64,000 nt of DNA from Candidatus Pantoea gossypiicola (GTDB taxonomy: Bacteria; Pseudomonadota; Gammaproteobacteria; Enterobacterales; Enterobacteriaceae). The notes beneath the pieces were generated by a model. The model ran no database searches. It saw only the letters and a program-made list of their open reading frames with translations, and was not told the DNA's origin. Both the position numbers and the translations under genes were made by a program. Positions 60,250 through 64,000 of this stretch are shown here, one piece after another (the stretch's first letter is position 1; each line of letters starts with the position of its first letter). The DNA is taken from NCBI RefSeq assembly GCF_008632075.1, contig NZ_VWVM01000013.1:62001-126000 (forward strand). The letters are read 5' to 3'.

Positions 60250-61207
60250 GACCGGGCTGGCAATGCTGAAGACGCTGGCCTGCATCACCGCCGTGTCGTT
60301 TTTCACGCTGTATCAGAGTTACGACAGCTACCATTACGACGTTGATCTGACGCTGAATGTACTGAGTTTTATCTCGACCATTGCTACGCCGCTCTATTTT
60401 CTGCTGAGCGGCTATCTTGACGCGAGTGAGCCGCATACGCCCGCGTGGCAGCTCGGCAAAATTCGCCGCATTCTGCTGATTTTTATCTTCTGGTTCAGCT
60501 TTTTCTGGTTTGCCGGGATGCACCACAAAGGTTACCTGATTCAGCCGTGGTTTGTGATTGCGCTGATTGTCATTTACGTCTCGCATCCACTCATCGACTG
60601 GCTGATTCAGCGGCCTGGCGTAATGGCAGCAGGGATTTTGCTGTTGCTGTTGCTGGCCTTTGCTTATGACCTGCTCGCCAGCCTCTATCCGGGCCAGCGG
60701 GCCTTTTCGCTGCTGCCACAGTACCGAATATGGACCTGGGTGCTTTATTACCTCACGGGCCGGCTGATGGCTGCGCCACGTGTGATGCAGTTGCTGACAT
60801 CACCCAGAGTGATAAAGGTAAGTCTGCTGCTGCTGCCCGCGGTTTATCTTTTTACCTGGCTGTATGAGCGCTATTACTTTATCGCGCGCTTTCTGGCGAC
60901 CCACAATGATGTGGTGCTGACCGGCTCACAGGTTTATCTGCTGGTGGTGCTGATCGTGATCAGCATTAACGCTGTCCGGCTGCCGGATAAAGCCCAATGG
61001 CTGACCTCATTTCTGACAACCCTCGGCAAGACCATGACCGGCGTTTATATCCTGCATTACCTGATTTTTGGTGTGCTGGCGGCCGCTATCCACATTCAGA
61101 CTCTGGGCGATAAACTGCTGGTCATCGCCCTGACGCTGTTCATCTCAATGGCGCTTTCACTGCTGCTGTTGCGTATACCCGGCGTGAGTAAGCTGATCAG
61201 TCTGTAA
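60242..61207 (+). CDS. Acyltransferase-3-like membrane protein, divergent
   Basis: 321 residues with about ten membrane helices; RRILLIFIFWFSFFWF and LYFLLSGYLDA match the Acyltransf_3 (OpgC/OafA-type) fold. At the first-helix motif, where LR-x-x-A-x-x-x-V-x-x-H is usual, it reads LKTLACITAVSFF: the basic residue is Lys and the His is Phe, so it may be inactive or a different enzyme. GTG start with GGGAGG in front; overlaps the pump by eight bases, so it is part of that operon. Confidence 0.75.
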   Translation: MNKTGLAMLKTLACITAVSFFTLYQSYDSYHYDVDLTLNVLSFISTIATPLYFLLSGYLDASEPHTPAWQLGKIRRILLIFIFWFSFFWFAGMHHKGYLIQPWFVIALIVIYVSHPLIDWLIQRPGVMAAGILLLLLLAFAYDLLASLYPGQRAFSLLPQYRIWTWVLYYLTGRLMAAPRVMQLLTSPRVIKVSLLLLPAVYLFTWLYERYYFIARFLATHNDVVLTGSQVYLLVVLIVISINAVRLPDKAQWLTSFLTTLGKTMTGVYILHYLIFGVLAAAIHIQTLGDKLLVIALTLFISMALSLLLLRIPGVSKLISL

Positions 61208-61885
61208 TCGCCGCGCGGCGCGCTCAGTTGCTGCACGGCGCGTAGCGATGAACTCAGCCATTTTCGCCCGTGCCTGCGCCACCTCCTCTGGCAGCGCGGT
61301 TTGCGGCGAGCCGCAGGAAAACGGCGGTTCGGGGTCATATTCCATCTGCAGCTGAATGGCTCTGGCGGCGGCGTCTCCGGCGATTTCCGCCACCAGCGTC
61401 AGGGCGAAATCAATGCCGGAAGTGACCCCCGCACCGCTGATACGATTGCGGTCACGCACTACCCGCTGATTCACCGGCTCCGCACCCAGCAAAGCCAGTT
61501 GATCGATGGAACTCCAGTGTGAGGTCGCACGGTATCCTTTTAGCAGTCCGGCAGCGCCCAGCACCAGCGAACCGGTACAGACCGAAGCAACCCACTGCGC
61601 CTGGTCAGCCTGCCGTCGCAGAAAATTCAGCGTTTCCTCATCCGCCATCAGGGCAATCTGCCCTGGCCCGCCCGGCACACAGATCACATCCAGCAACGGG
61701 CAATCGTCAAAGGTGGTAGTCGGTAATATAGACAGGCCGCGATCGGAGCGTACCGGCTGACGATCTTTCCAGATCAGATGACACGCCACGCCGGGTGTGC
61801 GTGCAAATACCTCCCACGGGCCGGTTAAATCGAGCTGGGTAACATCAGGGAAAAGTAACAGACCAATCTGAAGCGGACGATTCAT
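61157..61885 (-). CDS. DJ-1/PfpI family, isonitrile hydratase-like
   Basis: 242 residues. LDLTGPWEVFARTP is the DJ-1/PfpI opening and VCTGSLVLGAAGLLKGYRAT holds the nucleophile Cys with its elbow; HWSSIDQLALLGA follows as in InhA-type isonitrile hydratases and GlxA regulators without an HTH. Converges with the acyltransferase-like gene and overlaps its end by about 50 bases. The substrate is unproven. Confidence 0.83.
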   Translation of the reverse strand: MNRPLQIGLLLFPDVTQLDLTGPWEVFARTPGVACHLIWKDRQPVRSDRGLSILPTTTFDDCPLLDVICVPGGPGQIALMADEETLNFLRRQADQAQWVASVCTGSLVLGAAGLLKGYRATSHWSSIDQLALLGAEPVNQRVVRDRNRISGAGVTSGIDFALTLVAEIAGDAAARAIQLQMEYDPEPPFSCGSPQTALPEEVAQARAKMAEFIATRRAATERAARRLQTDQLTHAGYTQQQQ

Positions 61886-61998
61886 GCATAAACTCCGGCG
61901 GGTGATGAGTGACCATCATGCCGTGATGTCCGGTCAGATAGCAATTCTGGGTGCTGGAACGCTTTACAGCATGTCCGGGGGAGTCGTGTAAAGAAGCA

Positions 61999-62322
61999 TC
62001 AGGCCACGCCGAGAAAACGCAGCAGCGCTGTCATCGCTGCCGCGCCCAGAATAATGACAATCAGTGGTGCCCGACGCCACGCCAGCAACAGGGCAAAACC
62101 TACGCCCGCCACCCGTGCCACACCGGCAAAATGCTGTCCTTCAAACAGCGTAGTGGTCGCCGCGACGGCCAGCAGTAACACCGTGGCAGCATCGGAGAGC
62201 ATCTGCTGGGTGCGCTCGCTGATTGGCAGACGGTTTCCCAACCTGACACCGGCAAAGCGCATCAGATAGGTTCCTGCGGCCAGCATAGCGATGCCGGCGA
62301 TGATCATTCCCTGATGCGTCAT
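61999..62322 (-). CDS. azlD: AzlD-family branched-chain amino-acid exporter subunit
   Basis: 107 residues, three to four membrane helices. GIAMLAAGTYLMRFAGVRLG and VLLLAVAATTTLF match AzlD/YgaH. The start overlaps the AzlC stop by four bases (ATGA). Small partner of the two-part exporter; similar pairs export branched-chain amino acids. Confidence 0.85.
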   Translation of the reverse strand: MTHQGMIIAGIAMLAAGTYLMRFAGVRLGNRLPISERTQQMLSDAATVLLLAVAATTTLFEGQHFAGVARVAGVGFALLLAWRRAPLIVIILGAAAMTALLRFLGVA

Positions 62323-62987
62323 TTGCGCGATCTCCATGTCAGCAGGCCCAGCAGCGAGAAGAGCACCGGCATGCCCGCCGGAACCAGCGGCGTCGCCAGT
62401 AAGGAGAGCAGCGCGCCGACGGTGGCGGGGATCCGGGTCCGCCGCTGGCGCAACGCCGGGAAGATCAGAGCAATCAGGATCGCCGGAAACACCGCATCCA
62501 GCCCAATCATCGATACGTCGGGAATAAACTGACCCACCGCCGCCCCAGCCATAACGCTCACTGGCCAGATTAAGCCGATACCGATGCCGCACAGCCAGTA
62601 TGCACTGCGACGCTGGGCCAGCTGGGGTTGTGAGATACCAAACACCACGCTTTCATCATTCATAATGTGGCAGCCAAACCAGCCCAGGGGACCCTTTCCC
62701 ACCAGATCTTTAACCGCAATGCCGAAAGGCAGATGACGCGCATTCACCAGCAGACCCGCAGCGGCGGCTGTTAATGGACTGCCGCCGCCAGCCACGATGC
62801 CGATAAACAGAAACTCCGATGCGCCTGCCAGCACCAGCGTTGACAGCGCCAGCGGCACCCAGAGCGGAAACCCGTCGGCGGAGGCCAGCGAACCATAGGA
62901 TAAACCGACAATCCCATCAGCCAGACAGACCAGGAAAATCGCTTTGATCACCCCTTTGTCCAGCAACTGCATTTGCGGAAAAAGCAT
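62319..62987 (-). CDS. azlC: AzlC-family branched-chain amino-acid exporter
   Basis: 222 residues. LPFGIAVKDLV and GWFGCHIMNDESVVFGISQP are typical for AzlC/YgaZ; about five to seven membrane helices. It is divergent from the XRE-cupin gene across a gap that holds shared repeats, the usual layout of azlBCD-like loci. The ATG at 62987 follows a GTG at 62990. Confidence 0.87.
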   Translation of the reverse strand: MLFPQMQLLDKGVIKAIFLVCLADGIVGLSYGSLASADGFPLWVPLALSTLVLAGASEFLFIGIVAGGGSPLTAAAAGLLVNARHLPFGIAVKDLVGKGPLGWFGCHIMNDESVVFGISQPQLAQRRSAYWLCGIGIGLIWPVSVMAGAAVGQFIPDVSMIGLDAVFPAILIALIFPALRQRRTRIPATVGALLSLLATPLVPAGMPVLFSLLGLLTWRSRK

Positions 62988-62998
62988 CACTCTGTCTC

Positions 62999-63069
62999 AT
63001 AATGAACGTATAATCCGATATAATGAACACCGCGGCACTGTTTTACAAGCCGAACAATTCGTTCGTTAT
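62999..63069. promoter_or_regulatory. Repeat cluster between azlC and the XRE-cupin gene
   Basis: ATAATGAAC occurs at 62999-63007 and again at 63020-63028, 21 bases (two turns) apart, and the inverted form GTTCGTTAT at 63061-63069. CGAAC-N5-GTTCG at 63051-63065 is a perfect dyad. These are candidate operators for the XRE protein. Confidence 0.5.
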
Positions 63070-63098
63070 AAAAAACTTTTTGTTTATCAGGAGTGCGT

Positions 63099-63647
63099 TT
63101 GAATACCCCTATCAGCATCATTGCCAATGCCTTAGTGCGTGAACGTCAGCGAGCCGGCCTGTCACTGGCTGAAGTCGCGCGCCGCGCCGGTATCGCCAAA
63201 TCAACGCTGTCACAGCTGGAGGCGGGTAATGGCAATCCGGGCATTGAGACGCTGTGGTCACTGTGCGTGACGCTGAATATTCCGTTTTCACGCCTGCTGG
63301 AGCCGGATGCGCGTCGTCTGCAGGTGATTCGCCGTGGAGAAGGTCTGACGGTTACCGCCGATCTGGCAGACTATCAGGCCGTTCTGCTGGCATCCTGCCC
63401 GCCTGGCGTCCGGCGTGATATCTATCTGCTGGAGGTTCAGCCTGGCAGTGAGCGCATTTCACAGCCTCATATTCCCAATACTATTGAGCATATTATTATT
63501 GCTAAAGGTCGGGCGCTGGTGGGTCCGGTGGACAGCGCGGTAGAGCTGGATGTGGGTGATTACATTACCTATCCAGGCGACGAGCTGCATATCTTTCGGG
63601 CGCTGGAAGCCGATACGCTGGCGCTGCTGGTGATAGAGCACAGCTAG
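63099..63647 (+). CDS. XRE-family regulator with cupin domain
   Basis: 182 residues. RERQRAGLSLAEVARRAGIA with KSTLSQLEAG is the N-terminal helix-turn-helix, then a cupin with SQPHIPNTIEHIIIAKGRAL and YPGDELHIFRA. It begins at TTG 63099 with AGGAG five bases before; GTG at 63093 overlaps that site. Divergent from azlCD, which it probably regulates, with amino-acid or derivative as ligand. Confidence 0.87.
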   Translation: MNTPISIIANALVRERQRAGLSLAEVARRAGIAKSTLSQLEAGNGNPGIETLWSLCVTLNIPFSRLLEPDARRLQVIRRGEGLTVTADLADYQAVLLASCPPGVRRDIYLLEVQPGSERISQPHIPNTIEHIIIAKGRALVGPVDSAVELDVGDYITYPGDELHIFRALEADTLALLVIEHS

Positions 63648-63848
63648 TTACCGCCCGGCAAGCTTCTGCCGGGTTTCTGCGGGAGTGAGGTGCGTGATCA
63701 GCTGCACCTCACTGCTCAATCTGATCGCCGGATAGTGCTCGCGCATCCCCTCCAGCAGCACCGTATCCGGCCATTCGTTCTCTTTCCCCAGCTTCGCAAC
63801 GACCTCGTTTAAGCGCAGTGTGTCGATCCGTGTCACCCAGACGATCAC
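63648..63848 (-). CDS. Small hypothetical protein
   Basis: 66 residues if started at the GTG at 63848; the frame stays open for some codons further (reading RYTDEADT before it), so the true start may be upstream without a usual start codon. LNEVVAKLGKENEWPDTVLL is helical. I do not recognise it. Its stop is adjacent to the XRE stop and the terminator hairpin at 63654 falls inside it. Confidence 0.45.
   Translation of the reverse strand: MIVWVTRIDTLRLNEVVAKLGKENEWPDTVLLEGMREHYPAIRLSSEVQLITHLTPAETRQKLAGR
63654..63678 (+). terminator. Terminator of the XRE-cupin gene
   Basis: CCCGGCA-agcttc-TGCCGGG followed by TTTCT, starting seven bases after the XRE stop. It sits inside the 3' end of the leftward small gene. 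Confidence 0.55.
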
Positions 63849-63891
63849 CGTGTCGGCTTCATCCGTGTATCTAACATTATGTGGTGATTAG

Positions 63892-64000
63892 CTAACACCA
63901 CTGAAGCAGAGCGGGCCCGTCCTCGACCTTAAGGTCATTGCCACACTGAATCTTGTTTAGCAGCATCAGATCCTCCGCTTCACCTTTCACGCCAGCCCAT
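63892..64000 (-). CDS. C-terminal end of an unidentified gene (partial)
   Basis: The reverse strand has an open frame from the right edge to a stop at 63892, 36 codons, reading GVKGEAEDLMLLNKI then QCGNDLKVEDGPALLQWC. No start is in view and no family is recognised; it may be the end of a leftward gene upstream of the small hypothetical protein. Confidence 0.3.
   Translation of the reverse strand, partial: WAGVKGEAEDLMLLNKIQCGNDLKVEDGPALLQWC

Overview
The window looks like accessory DNA from a plant- or environment-associated member of Enterobacterales, most likely Erwiniaceae (Pantoea/Erwinia). This rests on the resemblance of its proteins, the complete tartrate (ttu) cluster, the P2-type prophage debris and the small enterobacterial STM2901/DUF1493 pair. 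No rRNA, tRNA, replication gene or CRISPR array was found, so chromosome versus large plasmid cannot be decided. The left third (about 0.3-9 kb) is more AT-rich than the right half, and the middle (9-37 kb) is a patchwork of single genes, pseudogenes and mobile-element remnants.

Layout. 0-2.4 kb: three small lipoprotein-type genes, one of which has lost its lipobox cysteine. 1.7-8.6 kb: a divergent locus. Leftward run a glycerophosphodiester phosphodiesterase, a ROK regulator and a DUF1868 2H-phosphoesterase-like protein; rightward runs a four-gene Pot/Afu-type ABC importer. 9.3-25.4 kb: an MCP chemoreceptor, an IS66 remnant, a small tyrosine recombinase, then LysE/AraC/chorismate mutase, GNAT, a frameshifted YgiW-like gene, SDR, endonuclease III-like protein, alcohol dehydrogenase with a Rob-like regulator, a broken MFS gene, DUF4440, GrpB, VOC, an orphan cheZ with a near-perfect sigma-28 promoter, a glutamine amidotransferase and a broken AraC gene. 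An interspersed repeat family with a TGTCCGCT core is scattered through this stretch. 25.4-30 kb: a phytase-like esterase with a candidate Pho box, then decayed P2 tail genes (R, S, V, W) with intact cargo genes between and after them.

30.3-38.4 kb: a DUF2157/GDYXXLXY membrane pair, a second 2H-phosphoesterase-like protein, a dTMP-kinase-like protein, an FAD oxidoreductase and an eptA fragment. 37.4-42.2 kb: ttuA (LysR), ttuB (MFS), ttuC (tartrate dehydrogenase) and ttuD (glycerate kinase/hydroxypyruvate reductase). 42.4-44.3 kb: a fasciclin-domain protein, an ECF sigma factor and a membrane anti-sigma factor, the same gene content as mycobacterial SigK-RskA-MPT70/83. 44.4-52 kb: RidA with a divergent TetR and three matching operators, an M20 amidohydrolase with a polar amino-acid ABC importer, an alpha/beta hydrolase with a TetR. 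51.8-64 kb: AI-2E family permease, P2-type calcium-like ATPase, an RND pump with its lipoprotein adaptor and an acyltransferase-like protein, an isonitrile-hydratase-like protein, AzlCD exporter and a divergent XRE-cupin regulator.

The two loci that stand out as functional systems are the phosphodiester locus at 1.7-8.6 kb, where uptake, two phosphodiesterase folds and a sugar-type regulator sit together, and the SigK-like redox/fasciclin module at 42.4-44.3 kb. Function assignments come from reading motifs; no database search was possible.
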